Source: Clostridium sp. CAG:354_28_25 (GTDB lineage Bacteria > Bacillota > Clostridia > TANB77 > CAG-508). Taken from it: DNA of 64,000 nt. The notes beneath the pieces are model-generated. The model saw nothing but the letters and a program-made list of their open reading frames with translations. It was not told the origin of the DNA and made no database searches. The DNA lies in assembly GCA_001915925.1 (NCBI GenBank), contig MNRL01000014.1:206926-270925 (forward strand), in the 5' to 3' direction. This document shows positions 1 through 8,500 of the stretch, one piece after another (positions within the stretch are counted from its first letter, which is position 1; each line of letters begins with the position of its first letter). The translations under genes were made by a program, and so were the position numbers.

Positions 1-310
1 TAGCAAAAGCTACATTTTCATAAACAGTTTTGTCTGGTAATAATCTGAAGTCTTGAAATACAACTCCCATACTTCTTCTTAAGTATGGAATCCTGTTTGG
101 TTTTAAAAATGTAGTATCTTTTCCATTTATTATAATATTTCCTGATGTAGGTTCTTCTTCTTTTAATATTAATTTTATTAATGTTGATTTTCCTGAGCCT
201 GAAGCACCAACAAGGAATGCAAATTCACCTTTTTCTATAACAAAATTGGCATTTTTTACAGCTTCTGTTCCTGTTTCGTATTTTTTGCAAACATTTCTAA
301 ATTCTATCAT
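1..310 (-). CDS. ftsE: Cell division ATP-binding protein FtsE (N-terminal part, runs off the left edge)
   Basis: The first 103 codons are present; the C-terminal half lies outside the window. The translation opens MIEFRNVCKKYETG and contains Walker A (GASGSGKST), the EEEPTSG segment and the run PYLRRSMGVVFQDFRLLPD with the Q-loop glutamine. The YLRR...VFQDFRLL signature is characteristic of FtsE and separates it from general ABC exporters. FtsE is known to pair with the membrane protein FtsX to activate septal or lateral-wall peptidoglycan hydrolases; ftsX would be expected just beyond the left edge. The start codon at 310 is preceded by GGAGC at a good distance. This frame is visible only by reading the edge sequence, because the gene has no stop in the window. 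Confidence 0.9.
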   Translation of the reverse strand, partial: MIEFRNVCKKYETGTEAVKNANFVIEKGEFAFLVGASGSGKSTLIKLILKEEEPTSGNIIINGKDTTFLKPNRIPYLRRSMGVVFQDFRLLPDKTVYENVAFA

Positions 311-407
311 CTTAATTGCTCCTTAATTCGATATATTTTTATTTATATCTACAAGATATAATAACAATAAATAAGATTTATTGCAATAGGGTACATAAAA
401 ATTTACA

Positions 408-1340
408 TCAATTATTTTCTGTAACAGCCTTTATAATAGCGCTTTTATCAATTTGGAAATATTTTAATAAATCATCTGCTTTACCAGACTTTCCAAACTC
501 ATCTTTTATACCCATTCTATATACTTTTGTAGGATAATTTTCTGCTAACACTTCGCATACAGCAGAGCCTAATCCACCTATTATGTTATGGTCTTCTACA
601 GTTATAAGTTTCTTTGTATCTTTTGCCGCTTTTATAATGATATCCTTGTCTATTGGCTTTATTGTATGCATATCTATAACTCGTACATTTATCCCCATAT
701 TTTTTAATTCTTCCATTGCTTCTATAGCTTCTGATACTACAACTCCTGTAGCTATTATTGTAGCATCTGTTCCGTCTCCTATTTGGACTCCTTTACCTAT
801 TTCAAATTTTTCATCTTCGTATATTTTTGGTGTTGCTAATCTACATAGTCTTAAATATACAGGTCCTTCAAATTTAGCAATTTCATTTACTGCCCATCTT
901 GTTTGTGTATCATCTGATGTACATATAACAGTCATGTTTGGAATCGTTCTCATTAGAGATATATCTTCTATCATTTGATGTGTAGCTCCATCTTCTCCTA
1001 CTGTTATTCCCGCATGAGTGGCACAAATCTTAACATTTAATTTTGGATAACAAATACTGTTTCTTATTTGGTCATATGCTCTTCCAGCAGCAAACATAGC
1101 AAATGTGCTTGCAAATGGAATCTTACCACATGTAGCAAGTCCAGCTGCAGTTCCTATCATATTTTGCTCTGCTATTCCCATATCGAAAAACCTGTCTGGA
1201 AATTTTTTAGCAAAAATACTCGTTTTGGTTGCAGTTGATAAATCAGCGTCTAATACAACTACTTTATTATTTTTCTCTCCTAAATTTGCTAATTCTTCTC
1301 CATAACTTTGTCTTGTCGCCTTTTTTTCCTCCTTATTCAT
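408..1340 (-). CDS. Transketolase, C-terminal subunit (pyrimidine-binding and C-terminal domains)
   Basis: A 310-residue protein that is the second half of transketolase. It has the pyrimidine-binding domain (TRQSYGEELANLG, then DADLSTATKTSIFAKKFPDRFFDMGIAEQNMIGTAAG, holding the Glu that activates thiamine diphosphate) and the C-terminal regulatory domain (VRVIDMHTIKPID, DHNIIGGLGSAV). With the partner encoded just upstream it moves two-carbon units between sugar phosphates in the non-oxidative pentose phosphate pathway. The start overlaps the end of the upstream subunit by 8 nt (ATGAATAA) with AGGAGG at a good distance, so the two are translationally coupled. Split transketolases are normal in many Clostridia and archaea, so this is not a broken gene. 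Confidence 0.93.
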   Translation of the reverse strand: MNKEEKKATRQSYGEELANLGEKNNKVVVLDADLSTATKTSIFAKKFPDRFFDMGIAEQNMIGTAAGLATCGKIPFASTFAMFAAGRAYDQIRNSICYPKLNVKICATHAGITVGEDGATHQMIEDISLMRTIPNMTVICTSDDTQTRWAVNEIAKFEGPVYLRLCRLATPKIYEDEKFEIGKGVQIGDGTDATIIATGVVVSEAIEAMEELKNMGINVRVIDMHTIKPIDKDIIIKAAKDTKKLITVEDHNIIGGLGSAVCEVLAENYPTKVYRMGIKDEFGKSGKADDLLKYFQIDKSAIIKAVTENN

Positions 1341-2154
1341 CAGCTTCGCCTCCTAACTCTGTTAATGCCAACTTATATTCTTCTTCGTTTGGTGCTTTTC
1401 CGTGCCAACCAACATTATCTTCCATAAAAGAAACTCCCTTACCTTTTATTGTTTTTGCAATAATCGCTGTAGGCATTCCTTTTATTTGTTTTACTTTATT
1501 TAAAGCTTCTTCTATTTCTTTAGTGTCATTACCATTTATATTTATTACATAAAATCCAAAACTTTCTAATTTTTTATCTATAGGATATGGATTTATTATT
1601 TTGTCTATAGTTCCATCAATTTGTAGATTATTATTATCTACAAATATGCATAAATTATCTAATTTATATTTTGCTGAAGCCATTGCTGCTTCCCATACTT
1701 GTCCTTCCTCTATTTCTCCATCACCTAGTATTGCATAAACTCTGTAATCTTTTTTATCTAATTTTCCTGCTATTGCCATTCCATTAGCTGCTGATAGTCC
1801 CTGTCCTAATGAACCTGTAGACATATCCACTCCTGGTATTTTCTTCATATCTGGATGTCCTTGAAGAATTGAATTTATATTTCTAAAGTTTTTTAATTCA
1901 TCCATACTGAAAAATCCTTTTAAGGCTAAAGTAGCATATAAAGCTGGAGAACAATGACCTTTAGACAATACAAATCTATCTCTATTTTCATCTTTTGGAT
2001 TTTTAGGATCTATTTTCATTTCTTTAAAATAAAGTACTGCTAATATATCTGCTATAGATAAAGAACCTCCTGGATGCCCAGATTGAGCATAATATACTTC
2101 TTTTACAGTATTAATCCTTATTTTATTTGCTATTTCTTCTAAATTATTTTCCAT
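1333..2154 (-). CDS. Transketolase, N-terminal subunit (thiamine diphosphate-binding domain)
   Basis: A 273-residue protein matching the first half of transketolase. Visible landmarks are YYAQSGHPGGSLS near residue 25, the DRFVLSKGHCSPALYA segment, and the thiamine-pyrophosphate motif beginning GDGEIEEGQVWEA and ending with NN near residues 173-174, which binds Mg2+ and the cofactor diphosphate. It cannot work alone: the pyrimidine-binding half is the next gene, overlapping by 8 nt. The start has GAGGAG at ideal spacing. The hairpin at 2200-2229 separates this gene from the upstream cysteine protease, so the two transketolase genes form their own transcription unit. Confidence 0.93.
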   Translation of the reverse strand: MENNLEEIANKIRINTVKEVYYAQSGHPGGSLSIADILAVLYFKEMKIDPKNPKDENRDRFVLSKGHCSPALYATLALKGFFSMDELKNFRNINSILQGHPDMKKIPGVDMSTGSLGQGLSAANGMAIAGKLDKKDYRVYAILGDGEIEEGQVWEAAMASAKYKLDNLCIFVDNNNLQIDGTIDKIINPYPIDKKLESFGFYVININGNDTKEIEEALNKVKQIKGMPTAIIAKTIKGKGVSFMEDNVGWHGKAPNEEEYKLALTELGGEADE

Positions 2155-2199
2155 ACTATCTCCTCACACTCACAAAATTTTATGGCTTTATTTACAAAT

Positions 2200-2229
2200 G
2201 GGCAATAAGATAGAATTAACTTATTGCCC
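2200..2229. terminator. Stem-loop between the cysteine protease and transketolase genes
   Basis: A perfect 10-bp inverted repeat, GGGCAATAAG and CTTATTGCCC, with a 10-nt loop. It sits just after the stop of the minus-strand protease gene. The T run is much stronger on the plus side (CCTTTTTTC) than on the minus side (ATTTGTAAAT), so it is a fair but not ideal terminator for the protease gene. Confidence 0.6.
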
Positions 2230-2239
2230 CCTTTTTTCT

Positions 2240-4327
2240 TTATTTAATTTTTATATCTCTATATCTTCTATAATTAAAATATGAAATAATAAATATACCT
2301 ATAACTACTGGTAATACCCATCTTGCCATATCTGTTCCTGTCTTAGGCAAAAGTTCATCTGCTAATGTCTTATTCACTGTCCCATTATAGTAATACGCAG
2401 AATTATTATTTGAATTATTATTACTATTAGTTGTACCTGTTCCAGAATTTGAATTACTATTGGTATTTGGATTATTCGTATTTGTGTTAGTATTTTGGTT
2501 GTTATTACCTGTGTTTGTATTAGTATTTTGATTATTGTTACCAGCATCTGTATTTGTATTCTGATTGTTATTATTTACATTAGAATTTTGGTTTTCATTA
2601 CCAGTATTTGTGTTTGCATTCTGATTGTTATTATTCGTGTTTGTATTGTCATTATTATTATTTGTATTTGGTTGTTCTGGCTTGCTTGAAGCTTCCTTTG
2701 TTGTTATCGCCTTAACACATAAGTTAGATTGTTTAAAAGTGGTATCATCTAATTGTAATGTAGTAAAGTCATCCCAAGATTGTAAACTATCTAAAGATAT
2801 ATAACTCTCTCCTGGGTTTGCACTTACATTATCAAACATTGTTGGCGCTGTAGTTAATTTACTATCCGCATAATTGCATTCAATACCGATATTAAATTGT
2901 TCTGTAGCAGTTAATTTTACCACAACTGCAAATTTTTCTCCAGTTATCTTTACTGGATTTTTTAGCTTTAAAGTGTTATAGGTCGCATCTAATGTTGATG
3001 AATCTACTTCAACTTTCTGTAGCTTAGCTGAATCTAAACTAGCATCTGCTGGATTAACATATACTTCTGCTGTAACATTTCCGCTTGCAGCAACTTGTAC
3101 TTGATCTATATATTCATCCTCATTACCTTCTTTAGTGAATACATTAGCCATACCAATTGCCCCTTGTGGATTAACTGTTAAATATATTGTTGCACCATAA
3201 AAATCATTTTGATAAATGTTTTGGTCATCTGAAATATCTTCTGTTCCCATTACACCAGTCAAATTTTTTTCTATATTAACATCATCGTATGATACATATG
3301 TATATCCATCAGCAAAACTTTCTGTTCCATATGAGTTTAAACAAATATATGCTCCTGGATTCTTTGGCTTATTTTCTGGATTAAAATTATCTACAGAATA
3401 ATTATCATCCCACCCTACTATTGTAATTGCATGGTCTATGTTATAAAAATTATTATCACAGAAATATGCTGCCGAATGCATTGGATCTTCTGGATTGCTA
3501 TAATAATTTTTATTATTTCCAACTGTTGTTGCAGCTAAAGCACCATATTTCATAATATATTGTTTTATATCATTTCTTATTAATGTAACTTCTTCATCTG
3601 TATATTCTTTATAAGAATCATCTCTATATGTTACATTTCCTTCATCGTCTATATATTTATTTATATTTGGAAATACTTTCGCGTCTGTTACTCTTAAAAC
3701 AGCTTCTTTATCTTGAATTTCTGACAAATTTATTTTATCTTCATTATCTTCAAAAGGCATATCTTCTTCCAGAACTGCTCCTGTTCCATTTGTAAGATAT
3801 CCTAATGCCATTGTTGAATTACCACCAGTTCCAACTTCTCTACTATATCCTATTGGATTCTTTCCATCTAAAAAAGTCTCTGAAGTAGCATAATCCATAT
3901 GTCTTGCAGAATATCTTGGTATAACTGCTTTTTGTTCAGATAATGCTAAATATGACTCTAGCACACTTGTCATAGAAAAAGCCCAACACTCTCCTGTAGT
4001 TCCTTGATGCTTTACAGGAACATTAATATCTTCTGTTAAACTATATTTGGTTGGAATTGAAGCTTTTGCAAATAAGTTCTGAACTCCAAATAAAAAAGAA
4101 TTAGCGTTATTCTTATCTTCTTCATCAATATTTGTTGATGTAGCCATTGGCATAATTACATTATCTTTTTCTTCTTCTGAAAGCTTATTCCAGTTTTTAA
4201 AATCTTCTGATAAATTTATCGAAATAGTAGATTTCTTTTCATCTGTTGTTGCGAAAGATATATTACTTAATTCGAAAACTATTGTAATAATAATTAGTAT
4301 TGGTATAAGTTTTATTATTTTTTTCAT
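2240..4327 (-). CDS. Cell-wall-anchored papain-family (C1) cysteine protease with Asn-rich stalk
   Basis: A 695-residue secreted protein. An N-terminal signal sequence (residues 1-27: basic MKKIIK then a hydrophobic core) precedes a papain-like domain with oxyanion Gln108 and nucleophile Cys114 (HQGTTGECWAFS), His299 (NIDHAITIVGW) and Asn331 (ICLNSYG). Residues about 365-545 look like the lectin-like beta-sandwich often attached to bacterial C1 proteases. About 553-648 is a low-complexity Asn/Thr stalk, then LPKTG at 660-664, a hydrophobic segment and a basic tail (YRRYRD), the classic sortase sorting signal. It is therefore probably attached to peptidoglycan and faces outward, cutting host, dietary or surface proteins. 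No sortase gene lies in this window. Substrate unknown. Confidence 0.88.
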   Translation of the reverse strand: MKKIIKLIPILIIITIVFELSNISFATTDEKKSTISINLSEDFKNWNKLSEEEKDNVIMPMATSTNIDEEDKNNANSFLFGVQNLFAKASIPTKYSLTEDINVPVKHQGTTGECWAFSMTSVLESYLALSEQKAVIPRYSARHMDYATSETFLDGKNPIGYSREVGTGGNSTMALGYLTNGTGAVLEEDMPFEDNEDKINLSEIQDKEAVLRVTDAKVFPNINKYIDDEGNVTYRDDSYKEYTDEEVTLIRNDIKQYIMKYGALAATTVGNNKNYYSNPEDPMHSAAYFCDNNFYNIDHAITIVGWDDNYSVDNFNPENKPKNPGAYICLNSYGTESFADGYTYVSYDDVNIEKNLTGVMGTEDISDDQNIYQNDFYGATIYLTVNPQGAIGMANVFTKEGNEDEYIDQVQVAASGNVTAEVYVNPADASLDSAKLQKVEVDSSTLDATYNTLKLKNPVKITGEKFAVVVKLTATEQFNIGIECNYADSKLTTAPTMFDNVSANPGESYISLDSLQSWDDFTTLQLDDTTFKQSNLCVKAITTKEASSKPEQPNTNNNNDNTNTNNNNQNANTNTGNENQNSNVNNNNQNTNTDAGNNNQNTNTNTGNNNQNTNTNTNNPNTNSNSNSGTGTTNSNNNSNNNSAYYYNGTVNKTLADELLPKTGTDMARWVLPVVIGIFIISYFNYRRYRDIKIK

Positions 4328-4401
4328 AACCGCATTCTCCCCTTATTTATATAATAACATATAAGCCTCTTGTTTTATATAACATATTTTTTTCTTTTTA
4401 A

Positions 4402-4905
4402 TTACAGCTTTATTACAAACTCTTTACTATCTTTCAAGTCAATTTTTCTATATTGTACGTTACATGAGTCTAATAATTTCTTGGACGCTATTGTTTCGTC
4501 GGTATCTGCGTATTTATCTGATAAATAAACTACTTCTTTTATTCCAGCTTGAATAATCTCTTTTGCACATTCATTGCAAGGAAACAAATCCACATATATC
4601 TTAGAATTTTCTAAGTCTTTTCTTGATCCTCTATAATTTAATATAGCATTTCTTTCTGCATGTACAACATATAAATATTTTGTCTCTAATGGATTTCCTT
4701 CCCTTCCCCATGGGAATTTTTCATCATTAAATCCATTTGGAGCTCCATTATATCCTATTGATAAAATTCTGTTATCATTACTTACTATACAAGCTCCTAC
4801 TTGAGTATGTGGGTCTTTACTCCTCATTGCTGATAATTTTGCTACTGCCATAAAATACTCATCCCAACTTAAATAATCTTTTCTAGCCTTTGAATCTACT
4901 TGCAT
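4402..4905 (-). CDS. Deoxycytidylate (dCMP) deaminase family protein
   Basis: A 167-residue zinc-dependent deaminase. The catalytic motif HAERNA (His ligand, Glu proton shuttle) and the PCNECAK motif (two Cys ligands) are both present. The opening WDEYFMAVAKLSAMRSKDPHTQVGACIV and the segment GYNGAPNGF are typical of the ComEB/dCMP-deaminase group rather than tRNA adenosine deaminases. The usual reaction is dCMP to dUMP, feeding dTMP synthesis. It stands alone on the minus strand with a good ribosome binding site (GGAGGAAAATTT before ATG). A specialised relative acting on another cytosine nucleotide cannot be excluded. Confidence 0.88.
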   Translation of the reverse strand: MQVDSKARKDYLSWDEYFMAVAKLSAMRSKDPHTQVGACIVSNDNRILSIGYNGAPNGFNDEKFPWGREGNPLETKYLYVVHAERNAILNYRGSRKDLENSKIYVDLFPCNECAKEIIQAGIKEVVYLSDKYADTDETIASKKLLDSCNVQYRKIDLKDSKEFVIKL

Positions 4906-5072
4906 AAATTTTCCTCCTATTTTTTATTCTATTTTAATATACTTATTTTTTAAACTTTTTTCAATAAATTGTTTTAATTTTATTAATTTTGTTTTTTATA
5001 TTCAAAATCTATTGAAATTTCTAGAGAAAATCCAATCATATATAATTTTTTCTAAAAAAGTGAAAAAAGATA

Positions 5073-5101
5073 TTGACAAAAAAAACAAAAACAATTATAA
5101 T
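5073..5101 (+). promoter_or_regulatory. Consensus housekeeping promoter for the tRNA-Gly pair
   Basis: A perfect TTGACA at 5073-5078 and a perfect TATAAT at 5096-5101 are separated by exactly 17 bases, as expected for the vegetative sigma factor. The first tRNA-Gly begins about 20 bases downstream, so this is very likely its promoter. Confidence 0.88.
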
Positions 5102-5122
5102 CTATAATTGTCAGGAGCTAAT

Positions 5123-5196
<74 letters not shown>

Positions 5197-5228
5197 GACA
5201 ATATAATAAAAATTTTTTAGGAGCAAAC

Positions 5229-5311
<83 letters not shown>

Positions 5312-5322
<11 letters not shown>

Positions 5323-5348
5323 CTATAAAGTTCGTGAGTTTTTATTTT
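5312..5348 (+). terminator. Rho-independent terminator after tRNA-Gly, supplied by the element
   Basis: Stem AACTTACGAAC / GTTCGTGAGTT with a 7-nt loop and a following TTTTTATTTTA tract. It overlaps the left recombination arm, so the element brings its own terminator for the tRNA it interrupts. Confidence 0.75.
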
Positions 5349-5394
5349 ATATAAAAGGCTTATAGTTCTCTTTCTAGGAAGGAGGACTTTTTTG

Positions 5395-5673
5395 ATGTTG
5401 GAATTTAAAATTATTGAAACATTGAAACCAAATACTGAAATCTTGGAGATAATTAAAGACTACACATACAAAGTTAAGAAAGGAACAATAAAACATATTC
5501 TACATACTAATCTACAAGTTATAGAGCCTACTGAATACTTAATTACATATCCTACTACTCTTACAATATTAGAATATAAAGTTAATGAAATATCTAACAA
5601 ACCATTTTACATTAAAGAACACAACCAAAAATATAATCTTAAAGAAATTATCCAAATTTTAAAGAAAATTTAA
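5395..5673 (+). CDS. Small protein of unknown function at the left end of the element
   Basis: A 92-residue protein with no family I can recognise. It is lysine- and isoleucine-rich, with alternating hydrophobic residues suggesting a small alpha/beta fold (LQVIEPTEYLITYPTTLTILEYKV) and a basic C-terminal helix (LKEIIQILKKI). A very strong AGGAAGGAGG lies 9 nt before the ATG at 5395, better placed than the TTG three bases earlier. It is the first gene inside attL and is transcribed toward the recombinase. A directionality factor, an accessory DNA-binding protein, or a small defence or regulatory protein are possible; nothing in the sequence decides. Confidence 0.7.
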   Translation: MLEFKIIETLKPNTEILEIIKDYTYKVKKGTIKHILHTNLQVIEPTEYLITYPTTLTILEYKVNEISNKPFYIKEHNQKYNLKEIIQILKKI

Positions 5674-5701
5674 TTTTAGAATATCCGATTTTTGATTCTA
5701 A

Positions 5702-5968
5702 TTAGGAAACATATGAGAGGACTAATTTATAAATTTAAAAATTAGACTTCGTAAAACTATCATTTTTTTAGAAAACATATGAGGGGTATATTTTTAGCTT
5801 TAAGTTAGGAAACTTATGAAAGAAATTAAAAAATTTTTAATTTAGTGTCTGCAATTTTGGTGATAAGTTAGGAAACTAATGAGAAGATGTAAAAATTGCG
5901 TAAAATTTTAATTTTTTCAAAATTGATGGTTGTTTTTTCGACTTTGAGTGAGGAAACAAGTGAGGAGA
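5702..5968 (+). repeat. Five degenerate direct repeats (consensus TTAGGAAACATATGAGGAG) before the recombinase
   Basis: This 304-base stretch without a gene (5674-5977) contains five related motifs at 5702-5720, 5768-5786, 5805-5823, 5868-5886 and 5949-5968. All share GAAAC-N2-3-TGA followed by a purine run. Spacings are 66, 37, 63 and 81, so it is not a regular array. The last copy doubles as the ribosome binding site of the recombinase. They may be recombinase or regulator binding sites, or scars of successive insertions and deletions of similar gene starts. Confidence 0.7.
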
Positions 5969-5977
5969 TGATTATTT

Positions 5978-7768
5978 ATGAGATGTGCAGTATATGTAAG
6001 AGTTAGTACAGACGACCAAAGAGATAATGGTTATTCTATTGATTCGCAACTTCGTATGATTAAAGAATATTGTGAAAAGAATGATTATAGTATTGTGGAT
6101 GTATATAATGATGCAGGTCATTCAGGAAAAGATTTAATGCGACCGGAAATGCAAAGATTACTTGCAGATATTAAATTGAAAAAGATTGATAAATTAGTGG
6201 CTATTAAGGTAGATAGGCTAACTAGAAATAACTATGACGGATTTTGGCTTTTAAATTATTGTGAAGAACACGATGTTAAAATAGAGTTAATACTAGAACC
6301 TTATGATGTGTCTACCGCTAATGGCGAAATGATATTTGGTATGAATTTAGTATTTGGTCAAAGAGAAAGAAAAGAAATTGGAGCAAGAACTAAAAGAGCG
6401 ATGGAAGAAATGGCATTAGAACATATTCACCCTAGTAAAGCACCTTATGGCTATATCAGAAATAAAGATACAGGGCATTTAGAGGTAGAGCCTATTGAAG
6501 CACAAGTTGTGAAAGAAATCTTTAAATTATGTAAAGAAGGTCATTCTACTAGAAGTATTGCTACGATTATGAAAGAAAATAATGCTTATTTAAAGACTGG
6601 TAAATGGCGAAGCGATAGAGTTTATAAAATACTTACTAATTCTATTTATATAGGTATATTTGAATATGGAAAATATAAACGAAAACAGCAAGATATTTTA
6701 AGAGTAAAAGATTATTGTGAACCGATTATAGATGAAATTACTTGGAATGCTACTAGAAATGTATTAGTAAAAAATAAACATCCAAACTATGGAGAGTTTA
6801 TTCATTTATTTTCAGGATTAGTAAAATGTCCGATATGTGGTAGTATTATGGCTTCATCAGAATCTTTTAAATATTCAAATGGAAAGCAAAAAGTCTATTA
6901 CCATTTAAGATGTAAAAATCATAATTGCAGTGGCTATGGGCTTCATTATAATACCGAAAAAATAGAAATTAAATTAAAACGAATATTAGAAGAATTAACG
7001 ATATTTATGCTATCTATGGATAATGAAATTATTACTTGCAATTCCACTAAAAGTAGTGATGTAAAAGAGATAGAAAAAGCCATTGAAAAGTTAAAAATAC
7101 AAGAGAAAAAATTAGTAGATTTATATTTAAGTTCTACACTAGATGTTGAAACTATCAATCATAAAAATGATGTTATCAAAAAAGAAATTGAAAAATTAAA
7201 TAAAAAGAAAACCACTCTTGATCCAGACAATAACTCTAAAGAATATACAACAGAACTTATTAAAAAATTAGATTGTGTAGAAAAAAATGATAGTTTAATT
7301 TTTACTAATATTAAAAATATAGAGTTCACTTTTCTATATGATTTATTATCACGAGAAGCCAAGCGTGATATGATTCATAGACTTATTTCTCAAATAGAAA
7401 TAACTAGAGATAATAACTTTAACATTTATATTAAAAACATCAAATTTACAGGTGAATTTATAACAAAAAGCAGTAAGGAATATTTAAAATATCTTAATGA
7501 AATTATGCTAAATAATAATATTGGAATTAAATATCAAGAAGAAATCGACAAAGAAAAACTTAAAAATATAGAATCAGATTATGATGTTTTATCCCTTACC
7601 AAAATGAAAAATAACGTGTATTCTAATGAATTTATAGAAGATTTTATTTCAAAATCACGACAACACTTATATGTAGATGGAATTATTAGTTGCTCTTATA
7701 TTGAAGAAAATACTATCAAAGATGTTCTAATATTAGTACCTAAAAAAGAAATAATAACTACAAATTAA
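5978..7768 (+). CDS. Large serine recombinase (site-specific integrase/excisionase)
   Basis: A 596-residue recombinase. Residues 1-150 are the resolvase catalytic domain: MRCAVYVRVSTDDQ contains the nucleophilic Ser10, followed by DRLTRN and the conserved arginines. Residues about 165-270 form the recombinase DNA-binding domain (APYGYIRNKDTGHLEVEP, then YKILTNSIYIGIFEYGK), and a zinc ribbon CPICG...C-N4-C lies near residues 286-320. Then follows a long coiled coil (about 355-425) and a C-terminal extension. It should catalyse integration into and excision from the tRNA-Gly 3' end, which the junction structure supports. It is related in type to TnpX of Tn4451-like elements, consistent with tnpV downstream. 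GAGGAG lies 8 nt before the ATG. Confidence 0.95.
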   Translation: MRCAVYVRVSTDDQRDNGYSIDSQLRMIKEYCEKNDYSIVDVYNDAGHSGKDLMRPEMQRLLADIKLKKIDKLVAIKVDRLTRNNYDGFWLLNYCEEHDVKIELILEPYDVSTANGEMIFGMNLVFGQRERKEIGARTKRAMEEMALEHIHPSKAPYGYIRNKDTGHLEVEPIEAQVVKEIFKLCKEGHSTRSIATIMKENNAYLKTGKWRSDRVYKILTNSIYIGIFEYGKYKRKQQDILRVKDYCEPIIDEITWNATRNVLVKNKHPNYGEFIHLFSGLVKCPICGSIMASSESFKYSNGKQKVYYHLRCKNHNCSGYGLHYNTEKIEIKLKRILEELTIFMLSMDNEIITCNSTKSSDVKEIEKAIEKLKIQEKKLVDLYLSSTLDVETINHKNDVIKKEIEKLNKKKTTLDPDNNSKEYTTELIKKLDCVEKNDSLIFTNIKNIEFTFLYDLLSREAKRDMIHRLISQIEITRDNNFNIYIKNIKFTGEFITKSSKEYLKYLNEIMLNNNIGIKYQEEIDKEKLKNIESDYDVLSLTKMKNNVYSNEFIEDFISKSRQHLYVDGIISCSYIEENTIKDVLILVPKKEIITTN

Positions 7769-7785
7769 AATGAAAGAAAATACTA

Positions 7786-8028
7786 ATGAAACTATTAAAT
7801 GAAGAAAATATTACTAAAAATCAAGTAGATACTATAGAACAGTTTAAAGTTCTAGCCTATCTAAAAAAGTGCCTATCTATTGATGAATTTACTTTATATT
7901 TGATAAATAGATTTACTATTAAAGTCGTAGATAAAAACAAAGAACAAGCCTATTTTAAATATAATTCTAAAACAAAATCAGTAGATTTTTACGAAAGAAA
8001 TATTAAAAATAAAGAAAGAGAGAGATAA
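7786..8028 (+). CDS. Small unknown protein following the serine recombinase
   Basis: An 80-residue protein starting 17 nt after the recombinase stop and ending 3 nt before tnpV, so it is surely co-transcribed with them. Predicted as two helices (EQFKVLAYLKKCL, SIDEFTLYLINRF) followed by a short beta-strand segment with charged tail. Small proteins of this size are common just after serine recombinases in mobilizable elements, but I do not recognise the family. The ribosome binding site (GAAAG) is weak, suggesting coupling to the recombinase. Confidence 0.65.
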   Translation: MKLLNEENITKNQVDTIEQFKVLAYLKKCLSIDEFTLYLINRFTIKVVDKNKEQAYFKYNSKTKSVDFYERNIKNKERER

Positions 8029-8031
8029 ACA

Positions 8032-8385
8032 ATGAGATTAAATTACACAAAAGTTGGTGATTATTATTTACCAAATCTAACTATTAAAAAACTAAAATAT
8101 CAAGAAATTAACAAGTATGGTCGTTTAAGATTAAACCATCTGAAAAAGAATAATAAACCACTATATACAACTTTACTAATGAGAGATGAATTAACTAACC
8201 ATCTTATTTCAGTCAGTAAAATATGTGAAAAAAGATTAGATATTTTGATGAAACAATACAAAAATTCTGATAAATTACTATCTGAAAAAAGTAAAAATGA
8301 GAATCAAATTGAATGGGTAAAATTAATGAATAACTATAAAAACATAGCTGAAGAAATCATATTAAAAGAACTTATATATATTTGA
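8032..8385 (+). CDS. tnpV: TnpV-family transposon-encoded protein
   Basis: A 117-residue protein with the hallmarks of TnpV: LNYTKVGDYYLPNLTI at the start, KYGRLRLNHLKKNNKPLYTTLL in the middle and WVKLMNNYKNIAEEIILKELIY at the end. TnpV proteins accompany serine recombinases in Tn4451/Tn5397-type mobile elements of Clostridia; their biochemical role is not established. It lies 3 nt after the preceding small gene and immediately before the probable oriT region. Confidence 0.88.
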   Translation: MRLNYTKVGDYYLPNLTIKKLKYQEINKYGRLRLNHLKKNNKPLYTTLLMRDELTNHLISVSKICEKRLDILMKQYKNSDKLLSEKSKNENQIEWVKLMNNYKNIAEEIILKELIYI

Positions 8386-8389
8386 AATG

Positions 8390-8480
8390 TGTGAGGACAC
8401 GTATCCAAAATATGTCTAGCCAGCACTGAATTTGTTCTCCCGCACAAATTCGTATATGGGAACCCTATATCCCAAATATA
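8390..8480 (+). other. Probable origin of transfer (oriT) region
   Basis: Noncoding DNA between tnpV and mobC. It contains a perfect 8-bp inverted repeat GAATTTGT (8428-8435) / ACAAATTC (8444-8451) with an 8-nt loop, preceded by GTGT-GAGG-ACAC and followed by a second imperfect repeat, ATATGGG ... CCCAAATAT. An inverted repeat beside a nick region directly upstream of mobC is the usual architecture of mobilization origins. The nick site itself cannot be read from sequence alone. Confidence 0.55.
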
Positions 8481-8500
8481 AAAAAGAAAGGATGATAAAA

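Noticed and set aside
583..978. A 131-residue plus-strand open frame opposite the transketolase gene
   Set aside because: Antisense shadow with no start signal and no family resemblance.
408..2154. Two transketolase frames as one frameshifted gene
   Set aside because: The halves break at the domain boundary, each has its own start and ribosome binding site, and split transketolases are a normal form.
2400..2690. Repetitive DNA resembling a CRISPR or minisatellite
   Set aside because: It is the in-frame coding sequence of the Asn/Thr stalk of the wall protease; units are degenerate and there are no unique spacers.
5702..5968. Repeat array as a CRISPR locus
   Set aside because: Spacing is irregular (66, 37, 63, 81), the units are degenerate and no cas gene is present.
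8432..8500. Longer N-terminus for MobC
   Set aside because: It would start at TTG within the probable oriT hairpin, without a ribosome binding site; ATG at 8501 is well placed after AAAGG.
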